From contig JH720296.1 in assembly GCA_000231825.2 (NCBI GenBank), positions 1,764,683 through 1,828,682 of the forward strand: a stretch of 64,000 bases of DNA, read 5' to 3'. This stretch comes from Tetrahymena elliotti 4EA (Eukaryota > Ciliophora > Oligohymenophorea > Hymenostomatida > Tetrahymenidae). Below the pieces are notes generated by a model. It was not told the origin of the DNA, did no database searches, and saw only the letters and a list, made by a program, of their open reading frames with translations. Shown here piece after piece: positions 25,773-37,875 of the stretch. How positions within the stretch are numbered: the first letter of the stretch is position 1; each line of letters opens with the position of its first letter. Both the position numbers and the translations under genes were made by a program.

Positions 25773-26613
25773 AATTACTCAATATTTACAAAATAAAATC
25801 TGTTATCTATATATTATTGTTGTAACACTTCTAGCTCATAGCAAAAGCAATATATATTTTTCTGAGTAAAAAATATTAGTGAAAATCTAAATAGAAATAA
25901 AAAAATTGGTAAGCAGTAGATGAAAATATAGAATTTATTATGCTTCTTTTAAAAAGAAAGGAAATAGAAATAAAATTATTTATTATTTACTCTACAGACA
26001 TCAAATACATTGATTTTTTTCTCAATTATCTGTGTCTTAAAGCTAAAACTAACAATCTAAAAAACTTAATCAAACAATATGAATCTCCCTTATAGATTTT
26101 TTACAGATGCTTTACCATTTTTAACTTTAGGATTATTGTTTGTGGATAAAAATTTGTTTAAAATCACAAAAAAAGATATTTTTAAATAGTTGGGTCTTTT
26201 ATTATAATTTTATGAAATTAAAATTTATTCAAAAGCATTTTAAAATCTAAAATTATTTATTTTGATTTTTGATAAAATTAGTTAAAAATTAAATTTATAA
26301 AATAATAAATAAATTAAGAAAAAATGATTACTAAAAATCCTATTAAAATGATAAAAATAATGATAATAATAATCTTATATTAAATTAAGAATATTCTTTT
26401 ACTTAATTTTAATAAGATTTTTATAATAAAAAATTGATTGATTAAACAAAAAATAATGAATGGTTTAGTAATCTTTTTGTTTGCTATTTTTTATATTAAA
26501 GTAGAAGAAACATTTAATTCCACTTAAAATTAATCAGAAAATTTTTGTAAAAATACTTAATATAAAAATTTGATCAAAAATTAAGATTATAATCAATTAA
26601 AAAATTAATAGAA
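25773..26613. other. Non-coding spacer
   Basis: A frame from an ATG near 26080 stays open for ~85 codons but is an ordinary length for A+T-rich DNA with one stop codon, and it has no domain. Nothing else is recognised. Confidence 0.4.
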
Positions 26614-28026
26614 ATGGAGATGGAAGAAGAAGATTATTATAGTGATACAAATGGGATGGTTCACTGTGGTTATCACATACATAAAAATGCTAAGTATATC
26701 AATTTATCCTAGATTTGTGATGTCAATGACCGATTAGTTTGTTAAGATTGCTATTTATTTTTAAAAAAGCATTCATAAATTTTTGATAGTCACTCATTTG
26801 TAGACATAGATGATATTTTTGATGAAAATTATTAATTTAAAGCATTTAATGGAATTACTAAATAGCTTGAATAGTTAAATAATTTGGAGAAAGTTTAGAT
26901 TCAGTACATGAATGACATTGAGAAATTCTATGAAAATATCAAAAGAGATTTTGTGGAGCAAATTGATTAGTGTAAAAAGAAAATTCTTTCATTATTTACT
27001 ATTCAATTAGAGCAATAGAATATTTTCAAAGGATAACTTGAATAACTTCTGAGATTTGACTCATTTCGCTATTTTGTTAGAACAATGAGTAATCACTCTC
27101 TTCAATGTTAGGACATAGAATAATTTCTTCAAGAATAATTCAGGCTTTCTCAGACACTTGATGAAATAACACAGAGCTATATTTACTCACCAGAGATGAT
27201 TTAATTTTTAGCCCAAATAGAATAGCTAAAAAAGGTTAGCAAGCCAAATAAACTCCTTAAAAAGTTTATAAATGATTTATAATTTCAATAAAGTTGCAAT
27301 ACCTTCTTTAATTAGAACAATAATTACTAATTTACAAACAAATAACTGCTTGAATAGATTCATAAAATAGATTCTAAACTTTTACTATCACATTCTAGGA
27401 AGGATTCACTAGAGGAGCAACTTTAATTCATAGAAAAGTAAAAATAAAGTGTTATGAATATTCAATAAGAAACTTTTGAAGATTGCGACATGTTTTTCTT
27501 CCCATTAATAAATGAAAATAGAAATAGCTAACAAGAGAGATAAAATATTTTCATAGAAAACCCTGGTAGGTCAAAAACCATATTTCCTTAATTGATAGTA
27601 ATACCTAGATAAGTAAAATACTAATTATACAGTTCTAGCCCTTTGATTAACTCTCAAACATATGAATTTAGTATTGAATTACTTAACTCACCTAAAAATG
27701 AATTTGCTATTGACATTGTGTAAGAGAAGAAAAAAAACTAATCAGATTTCAAATAAATAATGAACAAAAAATCTAATTTCTAAGATGAAAACTCAATCAA
27801 AGACATATTTAATAGTTGCTCTTCTTTATTTTCAAGTGAAATTATCAACTTGAATATTAGAGTTAATATTATGAAAAAGACGATGTTAATCTATAATCAA
27901 AATTTCAAGAAAAATATTGAGCTTACCAATTTAAATAGCCATACCAATTATAGGCTGTCTCTAACTTTTATGGAATCAGGCTAAGCAATTTAAATTAAGC
28001 TAACTGGAGTCAAATTAGTTTTTTGA
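26614..28026 (+). CDS. B-box-type zinc-binding protein with coiled coil
   Basis: Single exon, 470 residues, ATG 26614 to TGA 28024-28026. Near the N-terminus, C18-x2-H21, C35-D36, C43-x2-C46, H53 and H60 form a B-box-like zinc-binding pattern (HCGYHIHKN, QICDVNDRLVCQDCYLFL, HSQIFDSHSF). A long helical region (about residues 85-230) rich in Gln/Leu/Glu looks like a coiled coil, as in TRIM proteins. The rest is Gln/Asn/Ser-rich without a clear domain, and there is no RING finger. Such B-box plus coiled-coil proteins are abundant in ciliates. They probably act as protein-interaction scaffolds, but a specific partner or pathway cannot be inferred. Confidence 0.75.
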
Positions 28027-29044
28027 TAAAAAAATTCCTAAATACAATAATAATATAAATATTTAATGTAATTTCTTTTAGATATTTCATAAATTTAATT
28101 TAAAATATAGTCCATTTTTTTCTTTTTTTTGGTTATTTTTTATCTTTTATTTTAAATAGCCATTTTAAATAATAAACTACTTTTTTATATAATGAAAAAT
28201 ACAATATTTTCTTTTTAAAAAAATTTTATAAATTTTTATTAAAAAAATGTAAAAAAATATCTAAAATTTTAATTTTAAATATTTTTTTAAGTTTTAGTAC
28301 CTCAGTAGAATAATCTTCTAATAAATAAATATTTCTCAGAATAATTTATTATAAAAAGATATTATTCTTTTTAGTTAAAAGTCTAAACATATTTAATAAT
28401 TCATTTAAAATAAATAATTTTTTCAACTTAAATATCTTCCAATTAGTTTTGCAAATTATTAATAGAGAATAGAGGAATTTTTTCATTCATTCAGTAACTT
28501 GATTAAAGATTTTTTTATTATTTAATATTACAAATTTAAGTTAAATTTTGAAAATAAAAACAAGATGTAAATTATTATTGTAAAATTAATTTGTAATAAA
28601 TTAAATTATTTTATTTAAAATAGAAATAAATAATTGATTTTAAATATTTTTATTATCAAAGATTTGATTAATTTTATTGTTAACATTTTATTTTAAATTA
28701 GAAAAAAATTTTCACATTTTTAAAATTATTTATTTATTATCTTTTAGATAATTGATTATTTTGAATAATTATTATGATCTTTCATTCAATTTTATTTGGT
28801 TTTTATAATTATCAAATAATTTATAATTTGAAATATCAAAAGAATTTAAACAATGATGATTGATTATTATTATATTTTCGAAATTATAGTTTGAATTTAT
28901 GGATTTAAAGATCATTAAATAATGTTATTTAGTAATAATCTAATAGATATTTAAAATTTTTTGAAATCAAAAAAAAACTTAACTCCACTTCTTTGCAATT
29001 TATAAATTCATAATAAATTAAAAATTAAATAATAATATTTAAAA
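28027..29044. other. Extremely A+T-rich intergenic spacer
   Basis: About 1 kb of almost pure A/T text between two plus-strand genes. No frame has coding character, and no RNA or repeat unit was recognised. Confidence 0.5.
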
Positions 29045-30870
29045 ATGGCATAAAAGTAATAGTTTTCTTCTAATAATTATCAATACTCATCTGATGAAGA
29101 AGAAGAGGAAGATAACCCTAATCAATATAATAATCACAGAAATTAGTATCAAAGCTAAGACAATTAGAAACATTACCAAGAAGAAGAAGAAGATGAAGAG
29201 GATTAAGATAATGAGGAATAAGAATATGAAAATTAAGAAGGAGAATATGATTAATGTTAGCAAGATGACGAAGAAGGCGAAGAAAATCAAAAAGACTATA
29301 ATGGATATTATTAGAGATAGAATTATAGAGATGATGAAGAAAATGCAGAAGAAGATGAACAATAAGAATCCTATACTAATAATTTAGAATATAAGTAATA
29401 AAGAGAGTATTTTTCTAATTAACACCAAATTAATGAATAATCGGATGAAGAGGAAGATCAATAAAACTAGGAGGAGCAAAATGATTTAGACAGTGAAGAA
29501 GAATAAATAAAATAATATTAGGATTTTTTAAAGCAGCAACAAATGAAATAATAAATGAATTAAGTTAAGTAAAATCAAAATGATAGTCTAAAAAGCACTT
29601 AATAATAATAAAAGTAATAAATAACCTAAGGTTCTGAAAAATAATCTAATCTAAATTAGTAATCGTCAAAAATTTAGAAATAGCCTTAAGCTCAAATTGA
29701 ACAACCAAGTTTAGGAAAGAAATAAATGGTTAAAAATGCATAACTAAATAATTTTGTTGATAAAGAAAATATTAAGAATCAAGTTAATTAATAAAACAAA
29801 CATTATCAATAATACAGCGAGGATGAAGAAGAAGATGAAGATGAGTAAAACTAATAACTAACTAACAAATTCTAATAAAATAGTTAATAAAATCCCAACA
29901 CTTTTAGCTTTGGTGCAAATAAGAGACCTGTTAGAGCTGTAGTAAAGTAGCCAGATAAAAATCAATAATAAAGTTTAAATCACTAATAAAACAATAATTA
30001 GTTCAACTAATTGAGCTATGAAGAATAAATAGCTGATTTAAAGAGAAAAATGCAATAAAATATTGATTTCTAACCTAACTAAAAAAGAATACAAATTCAA
30101 TAAAAGAGTAATTAATTCAACAATGATGACTTTAATAATTATGTTTAAGAAGATGATGCAGAGAACTCAAGTGATAACTCTTTTGATTAGTACAATTCTT
30201 AAAATATTGGAAAAGAAAATTACTTGGCTCCTAAAATGAAGCACTTGTAGCATGTACCTCGTCCCAAATCCTCTTATATTGTATCTAACAATAATCAATC
30301 TTATCAAACTAATTAGGTATAATAAAATGTTTAGAAAGGACCTCACCCTTATCTTAAGAAAGGTAGTTCAACAGCTAATTTAACTGCTAGTAGAGTAAAA
30401 ACAGCAAGCACTGCTAATCTGAATAACTCAAAATATAACTCAAGAAACTAATAAGACAGCACTGAATAAGAATATGATAGACCTTCAACTGGTAAATAAA
30501 AATTTTTAATTAACCTAATACATTAAATTAATTTTCTATTTAAAATAAAATAGCTGCTTCATATAAGCCTGTTTATAAGATGTCGATGAATGAATTTAAA
30601 ATTAAAAATAAATAATTTGATTACACTAACAAAAAATTCAAAACAATCCCAAAGAAAAGTGATCCTGTTAGCAGATTCTAAAGCATGTAGCAAGCTTGGA
30701 AATCAAATAAATTCCTTAAGAGTAACAACAATACTTCCTCTTCTAAAGCTAGCACAAGCGAAAGAGAAGGAAGAAAGCTTAATCTTCAAGAAAGAATTTC
30801 TTCCTCGAAACCCTAAAGCATGTTTTACCGTTACATGACTAAAAATGATATTATTAATTAATATGTTTGA
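29045..30870 (+). CDS. Acidic Gln-rich protein with HYLS1-like C-terminal motif
   Basis: ATG 29045 starts a frame read as MAQKQQFSSNNYQYSSDEEE. One intron (30492-30553, GTAAAT...AAATAG) joins to a second exon ending at TGA 30868-30870, for ~587 residues. Residues 1-300 are highly acidic and Gln/Asn-rich, and most Gln codons are TAA/TAG. The conserved part is at the C-terminus: KPVYKMSMNEFKIKN, IPKKSDPVSRFQSMQQAWKS, NKFLK and GRKLNLQERI. The DPV-x-R-(Y/F) ... W ... FLK ... RKL layout resembles the HYLS1 box, the defining motif of the centriolar protein HYLS1 needed for cilium formation. The rest of HYLS1 is poorly conserved in any case. The assignment is tentative, though the ciliary context fits. 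Confidence 0.55.
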
Positions 30871-31779
30871 TATAAAAATATAATTATTTTTTATAGCGAA
30901 TGATTTTTCATAGACAAAAAATATATTCAAATAAAAAAATATTTTTTAATTAAGTTAAATAAAAAGAATAATTATGAGAAATATTAATTTATTAGATTTT
31001 ATTATATTTCTAAAAATATCATTCAAACAAATATGATGTTTCTAAATTAGCAATTCCAAATAAATCCTTTTGTAATATCAATCACATTTGAAATTTAAAA
31101 ATAAAAATTAGAAGGAAATAAATAATTTAATAAATCTAAAATATTTAAAAGTAAATAATAATAAATTAACTCTTATATTTTCATACTATACTTACTTGAA
31201 AAGAAATATTTTTAATTTGATTAATAATTTCTCTTTTTAAAATATCAATTACATTTGAAATTTAAAGGAAGTGAATAAATAAATAAATCTAACAATACCT
31301 ATTTCAATAAAATGAATTAACTCATATATTTTTAAATGAGAATTACTTGAAAGAAATATCATTAATTTGATTAAAAAATATTACATTAGAAATTATTTTA
31401 AAATGATCAAACAGGATGAATAACAGGAAACATTAAAAAATTTATAAATATTTAAAAAAATACAATTAATTTTAGTGAATATTTATTGATAATAGACAAT
31501 TTTTTAACAATATGGATGGTAAATTTTTGCTAACAAAGAGATAGGAGTTTTTGCTAGTTGTTGTTTTTTTAAAAGTATTTCTTTTGATTTAAATATAATG
31601 AAAGAGAAAGAAATGTGTTGCATGAATCTTATTAGTTGATTTAAAAATTCACTGAGTGTTTTTTGAACAAGTTTTTTGTTCAAGAAACTTTATTTATAAT
31701 TGAGTAAATATATATTTCATCCTATTTAACTCATTACAAATGATGTTAAATAAAGTGAGTTATTTTTGATGAGAGAGAT
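30871..31779. other. Convergent intergenic region
   Basis: Lies between the 3' ends of the HYLS1-like gene (plus) and the AGC kinase (minus). Short imperfect duplications occur (the segments around 31075-31125 and 31240-31290 both read ATATCAATCACATTTGAAATTT-like), but there is no gene. Confidence 0.4.
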
Positions 31780-33992
31780 TCAAAAATCTTTAAATATATC
31801 ATTGAAAGAATCTGTGCTTTATTAATCATTGGGGTTATTAGTGATACGAGCAGTTAATTTTGTGAAATCTTTATCAAAGTTAGTTATCCAGCTCGCACCC
31901 TCAGTTACTGGAACAAATTCAGGTGAGTATTCTTTTTTTAGTAACTTATTGAAATCTATATCATTAAACCAAGGATGAGCTTACACGTCTTGCTACCCAT
32001 TTATAGCTCCTAATCTCTTTGTTTTGTCTTTACTAAGGCATTTTTCAATAAAATCTTTTGCCTCATTAGATATGGCAACTGTATCTTTAAACTCTAGATT
32101 AGCATACTTTATGAGCTCAAACATTTAAGAAGCATTTTTATTGTGGAAGGGAGTATTACCGAATAGCAATTCATAGCAAATAATACCTAGCGCCCACCAA
32201 TCTGCAGTAAAATCTTAGCCATCTCCCTTTAATATTTCTGGTGAAAGATACTCAGCTGTCCCACAAAAAGTGGTAGCAATTTATTGTTAATGAATAATTT
32301 TCTTGGCCAAACCAAAATCTGTTAAACAAATATATCCTATATTTAAAATAACATTAATTAATATATTTAAGAATTAATAAAATTTAATATAATTTTTACC
32401 TGCTGTATCCATGACAATATTTTCTAATTTCAAGTCTCTATATATAATATTCTTTGAGTGTAGATGACCAAGAGCAAGAATAAGCTATGCTATGTAAAAC
32501 TTTGTTCTAGATTCAGTGAATTTACCATCACGTTTAAGATACTAATACAATTCTCCTCCTTTTAAAAATTACATGACAAAGAAAATATGCAAATTGTCTT
32601 GAAATGCATAGACAAGGTTAACTAGGAAAGGGAAGTTAACGTGCTCAAGGATGGCTTTCTCTGTCTTAGTATGCTCAAATTTCCCATTTTGAATAATAAC
32701 TGACTTTTTAATTACCTTCATGGCAAACCATTCCTCTATTAACAAAAAAATTAATGAATTAATTTTAAAATAGAAAGTTGGCGAGAGGGAAAATATTAAT
32801 TCAACAATTCTAAACGAATGACGTTTTCTATATTATTTTACAAATCTGATTCTTAAAATTTTTATTTTGGCATTTTGGTAAAGGAGAAAAAGAGATAGAA
32901 TGCAAATAAAAGATGTTATCCTAATAATATTGCATAGAACTAACATCTCAAAAAAATAATAATAATAATAATAAAAATAAAATTTGATCAATCAAAAAGC
33001 ACTACTTTGATTGCTAGATTTTTTGTAATCAAACATGTCAACAAATATTATCAATTAACTCATATTCTTATCAATAGAAACGATTTCTCTTTTTCTTCAC
33101 ATTTAAAATATAAAAAATATATTTTAAATTAATATTTTGTTTTGTCAGCATAATTCTATCTCTAAAATCATACTTTTCTTTCATATTTGTTTGGGAATTC
33201 AGAAATTAAAAAATCATAATGATGATGTATTTTCCATATTTAATAGTAAAATATATGCATTTATAATTATAATTTACATGTTTATCTTTCTTCTATAAGC
33301 AGTACTTTACCGAAAGCTCCTCCTCCTAGGACTTTTAGCAACATAAAATCATCTAAACAAACATCTTTTCTTTGCTAATTATTTGTCCAAATAGTTTGAC
33401 TCTAAGCTCTGACTGATGTACGCGTTTGGACTTGACTACCATTCTATTAGCGGGTAGTTTAGTTTGTATTACTATCTTGCTAACTTCTGTTATTCATCTT
33501 ATCAAGTAAACCTTCGTAGTCAAGAAGGAAAGGAGCCTCTTAAGGCATTAGATTGTTAGATTTTTTTTTATTTGCCTTTGTTGTCCAATAACCTTAGAGG
33601 GAGATTTCTTCTTTGAAAAAAAACTTGAGTTTCTTCTACTAGTTAATTACATATTATTGAGTTATTTAGAGTAAGATAGATTCTATCTTATCTAGACTAT
33701 AGTAACGATAATCGTACTCTGAAGGTACATGAATAACAAACTCAGAGCCAAAATATGCTACTGTAACTGCTTCTATTTTAGGGAAAGGGATAATACGCTT
33801 AATGCTATGATTTTTTAGATTATAAACACATTTATTAGTAATCATCAAAGTTCTTTCTTGTCTGTTTAAGTATTCATTGTATTTGAACACATTAAAACTA
33901 GCAACAATTTACTCATCAGCACTTAAATGCTTGATAATACTCTTTTCCTTTGATAATTTCAATTCATCAAATTCCTTAATTAGGTTGTCCAT
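31780..33992 (-). CDS. AGC-family protein kinase with N-terminal myosin-TH1-like domain
   Basis: Minus strand, ATG 33990-33992 to TGA 31780-31782, about 570 residues with two introns in the catalytic part. The N-terminal ~150 residues (HLSADEQIVASFNVFKYNEY, RQERTLMITNKCVYNL, KIEAVTVAYFGSEFVIHVPS) resemble the lipid-binding TH1 domain of class I myosins. A Gln/Thr-rich linker follows, then the kinase: glycine loop LGGGAFGKV, lysine in FAMKVIKKS, catalytic loop IIYRDLKLEN, DFGLAKK, activation segment TTFCGTAEYLSPEIL, WWALGIICYELLFG and HPWF. All catalytic residues are present. The protein ends DSFNDIFKDF, a truncated F-x-x-F hydrophobic motif ending at the C-terminus, as in PKA catalytic subunits. 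The TH1 domain probably targets the kinase to membrane. Coding-looking sequence continues upstream of the ATG to about 34330 without an ATG, so a 5' exon may be missing. Confidence 0.9.
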
Positions 33993-35462
33993 ACATTTAA
34001 AGTCTAAATTAATATGATAAACTCCAGAGTACTTATTAATATTCCTCTTTAACTTTTTTTAATGGTTTTATATTTTATTTTTAATCTTTCAACTATCTGC
34101 TAACGCTCTAATTGACCTTGGTTATTCTCCTATGCTATTTTTCCTTTAGTATTATGAAGATGTTTTAAATTGTTTCTACTTTTTAGAGTTTTAAGTCTGT
34201 CTGATTTATTTATGCTTCTTTTTTTCTTATAAAAAAAGTTAAGGATTTTACTGAGCTTAATGCTTTGCTTTATATTTATATTTTCTTTTCTTATTATCAA
34301 TTTTTAATTATTTTTTATAGAGTGTTAACAAAATTCTCAAAAGAGAAGATGAATGCTAAAACTTTTAAGATATTATCAAAAAAAAAGGGGGAGGCTGAAG
34401 TCAATCAATTAATGTGTGATTTGTTAAAATTTTAATAAGTTTTATAATGGAATTTTTTTTGTACATTTATTATTGCATAAAAATAATGTATGAATAATAA
34501 AACATAAATTAACTTCACTTTTATTCAATTATTTTTGATACAAATGCAAATTTAATAATATTTTCATATTAAAAGCTCAATATTTATTTTATTTAAAAAT
34601 CAAAATATTTTTTTTTAATAAAAAGAAGTAATATTTTATAATTGATAATTCAAAATGAACAAATTGTTGATAAATAACAAGAGAAAAATCAGAAATTTAT
34701 GATATTTAAATTAAACAATTTTTTCATTGTTAGTAAATTTATTTTTAGCTTAAAAATAGATTAAAATATTTTAGATTTCTTAATTTTTATGTTTTATCTA
34801 TGAAAAATTGAAAAATTATTTAAAAAAATTTTTTTTTTTCCATTTTGATGAATGAACATTTGAAACAAAATAAATTCTTTTAAGATTATTATATATAATT
34901 AAAATAATTATTTTTAAAATTGTGATGATTAATCAATTATTCTTATCATGCATTGGTTGTAGTATTTAAAAAATTTTATAAACTGAGTTTTTTCTAAAAA
35001 TTTTTACCTAATTTATTTCTTAAAAATATCAATAATAATAGTAACAATAATTATCATTGACTTATTTCAAGTATACTTTGTATTTTTTATAAATATAGAA
35101 ACTTAAAATTACTTTTTATTTGGTATTAAGCTTTTAAAATATTTTATGTTTAATCAAATTTGATAAATTAGTGATTAGAATTATTATTTTTTATCTTTGA
35201 TAAATAATTGTTTATCTCTCTCTTTATGATTATAGTCAAAATTTTTGGTGTTTAATAAGAATTTTAACAGTAAAACAATGATGTGACATTAAAAATTACT
35301 AATTTTATTTGTTAATTAAGAAATGTTTGACTTCAGTTTCTTTTCTATTAATAACAATTATCATACCTAATTACCCTAAAATTAAACTAGGATGATGATA
35401 GTAACATTTTGTCTAAAACATAATTTTATTATTTTTTTAAGTGAATGAAAAAAAATAAAGAG

Positions 35463-35690
35463 ATTAAAATACAATTATAAATCTTCTTTTCCTCTCCCCC
35501 AACTTATATAAAATTGAAATTAAAATAAGGTTGTTAATTTCGTTGAGGTTCTTGATAATCATAGGTGAGAGAAGTCTGGGTAATTTATGGTTGATAGGAT
35601 AAAAAACTTTTATTTTTAAAAAAAGCAAACAGATGAAGCTTGTAACAAACACTAGGTCAGTAGGACACTTTAGAAGCTCTTTGTATTTTT
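35463..35690. repeat. Diverged direct repeat, copy 1 (copy 2 at ~37605-37875)
   Basis: The two segments share the word order TAAAATACAAT, AAATTGAAAT(A)AAAATAA, TTTC(T)TGAGGTT, TAATTTATGGTTGATA, CTTTT(G)TATTTTTTAAA and AGCTCTTTGTATTTTT in the same orientation. They are about 2.1 kb apart and have many substitutions and indels. No conserved reading frame was seen, so they are more likely an old dispersed repeat than a gene duplication. Confidence 0.55.
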
Positions 35691-35994
35691 TTCATGAAGG
35701 AAAACTTCCCTTAAATTCTTTTTGTCCTTTAATTATTAAACTAAGTTGATTTTATTAATAATTATCAGACTTGTTAATATGAATATCATTTTATCAAATA
35801 ATTAAAATAAAATTTATTAACCAACAAAAATAATAGTGTAAATTAAAAAAAGAATGATGTTATTTTTAAAATAAAAATTGAAATAATTTTTGTTTAACTA
35901 TTTAATAGTGATTTTTAAGTGATAGCTGCACTTTAAAACTTCCTCATATTTTACAAAAGAAATAATAATCAACAATAAAATTTTAAAATACAAA

Positions 35995-36195
35995 TTTCCA
36001 TTTCTTAAAGCTACTACTACTTAAAGATTATGAAGAAAGAACTCTATCTTAGATTAATCTTCATTTTTTATCAAATTAATTATTAATTATTATTAACTGT
36101 CTTCATTTCTCACACCTTAAGTAGAGATTTTGCCAGTTAATATAAACATTTTTAATAATTTATTTAGATAGGCTGATAGATAATATAGTCTACCT
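35995..36195 (+). pseudogene. Relic of the large surface-protein gene (paralogue fragment)
   Basis: About 190 bp match the segment at about 45698-45895 of the large gene downstream. Shared words include GAACTCTATCTTAGATTAATCT, TTATTATTAACTGTCTTCA, TTTCTCA(C/T)ACCTTAA and AATATAAACATTTTTAATAAT. Translation in the shared frame still reads KNSILDQS, NYYQLSSFLTPQ and ILPVNINIFNN against KNSILDQS, SYYQLSSLLIPQ and ILSVNINIFNN in the intact gene. Upstream, a ~15-bp deletion relative to the gene disturbs the frame, and nothing recognisable extends on either side. It is a truncated, decaying paralogue fragment. Confidence 0.75.
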
Positions 36196-37604
36196 AGTCT
36201 GTGAGTTGTGCTCACTAAACAAATAAATTACTTACTGACCAGCAATTTTAAAAAACAAATAAAAAATGTAAAATTTGAAAATTAGAAGAGGTTTATTCCT
36301 AATTTTTTCCCTTTAAAATGTTTCAAAAGTTATGATTTTTTATTTCTAATTTCTGTATTTGAATATATTTATTTATAATTTGAAAAATTGAGATTTTTAG
36401 GAGCTATAATTGCTTTATTTTTAAAATTAAATGCCCTCTTTGTTGATACTAGAGTAACAAAAAAGAGAAAAACTAAAAACAAAATCTAGTTTTGGGTTTT
36501 ACTTAAATCTTAACTCTCAAGTTATTTTTGTGATTTCTTGAGTTGTGTTAGGGGTTATTATGAAAACAAAAGTTACTGCACCTCAAGTGATAGATTATAA
36601 ATATAATCAATTTAAGGATATTTATGATTCATGCTTTATATTATATTTTTTACTATCCATTTTTTGAAGTTTTTTATGTAGAAAAATTTCAGATAGCTTT
36701 GATCTCTAATTTTTATTTCGTCATTTATAAAATATGCACAAAATTTAAGGTCAAAAATAAATTATAATCAGATTATTTTAATTGTTTTATTATTCTTACC
36801 ATGGTGATAAAAAAAAATTAATTTTTATACATCAATTTTTGATAGAGAAAAGTTTATTATTAATAATTTCAAAGTCTTATTCAAAAAAAATACAATTTAT
36901 TATTCAACTATATTTTTTAATTTCTTTTACTGACCCAAAAAATTAATAAGAAATAAAAATTATTAAACAAAATTTTAATGTAAAACACTAGTAAAAGCTT
37001 TTTTACCATTACTTGTATTTAATTTAGCTCAAATATGTTTTTAAACTATTTAATTCATAATAAATGAATAACTAACTTTTACTTTAAGAAATGTATAATT
37101 TATCTATTCTTATTTAGTTTTAGGTAAAAACAATCTATCTTGATAAATATATAAAATATGTTCAAGAAATTATCTAGAAAAAGAAAGAAATTATTAATCT
37201 TCAAAAAACACAATTTAAAAATATTGAAATTAAAAAATGTTGTTCAAATAAATAAATTATGATGTTTTTTATTTAACAATCATAAAATTTAAATTCTTTA
37301 GAAGTTATTGAAATTATCAATACATTTTTTCATTTTTTCTAAAGTAAGAAAAATAATAAATAATAATCAAAAAAAAAAAAATAATTCGCTCTTGTATCGC
37401 TTTAGGCTTTAGGATAATACAGAAGTATTTACTTAAAAAAAATGATGTCATACAAAAAATTATTGATCCTATCTGCTAATTATGAATATATTTGATTTCA
37501 ATTTCTTTGATATTCACCAAAACAATAAAAATTAAATTAGAAAATTAAAAAAGCATATTAACTAAAAAATAATTTAGATTTTTTAAATCATATAAACAAT
37601 TTAA

Positions 37605-37875
37605 AAGGTCAAAATACAATGAATAACCTCATTTCATCTCTCACTACTTCAAATAAATTGAAATAAAAATAAGTTAAAATTAAGGTTTAACAGTTTCTTG
37701 AGGTTTTTGTTGGTCATGGGGGCGCTTTCTAGATAATTTATGGTTGATATAATAACATGACCAACTTTTGTATTTTTTAAAAAGTAAATTGATGGATTTA
37801 ATATTTTGGGATCAATCAATTAATCAATTCAATATTCTTAATTGGAAACTTTATTAGCTCTTGTATTTTTCTTTT
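37605..37875. repeat. Diverged direct repeat, copy 2
   Basis: Partner of 35463-35690 in the same orientation. The best preserved parts are the ATTTATGGTTGATA block near 37736 and the AGCTCTTGTATTTTTC block near 37855. No coding character. Confidence 0.55.

Noticed and set aside
26080..26345. ~85-codon frame beginning MNLPYRFFTDALPFL
   Set aside because: Plausible first residues, but the rest is Ile/Lys/Asn-rich noise. No intron or homology support.
29087..29387. Overlapping Lys-rich (+) and Ile/Phe-rich (-) ORFs
   Set aside because: Both are shadows of the acidic GAA/GAT-repeat region of the HYLS1-like gene read in other frames.
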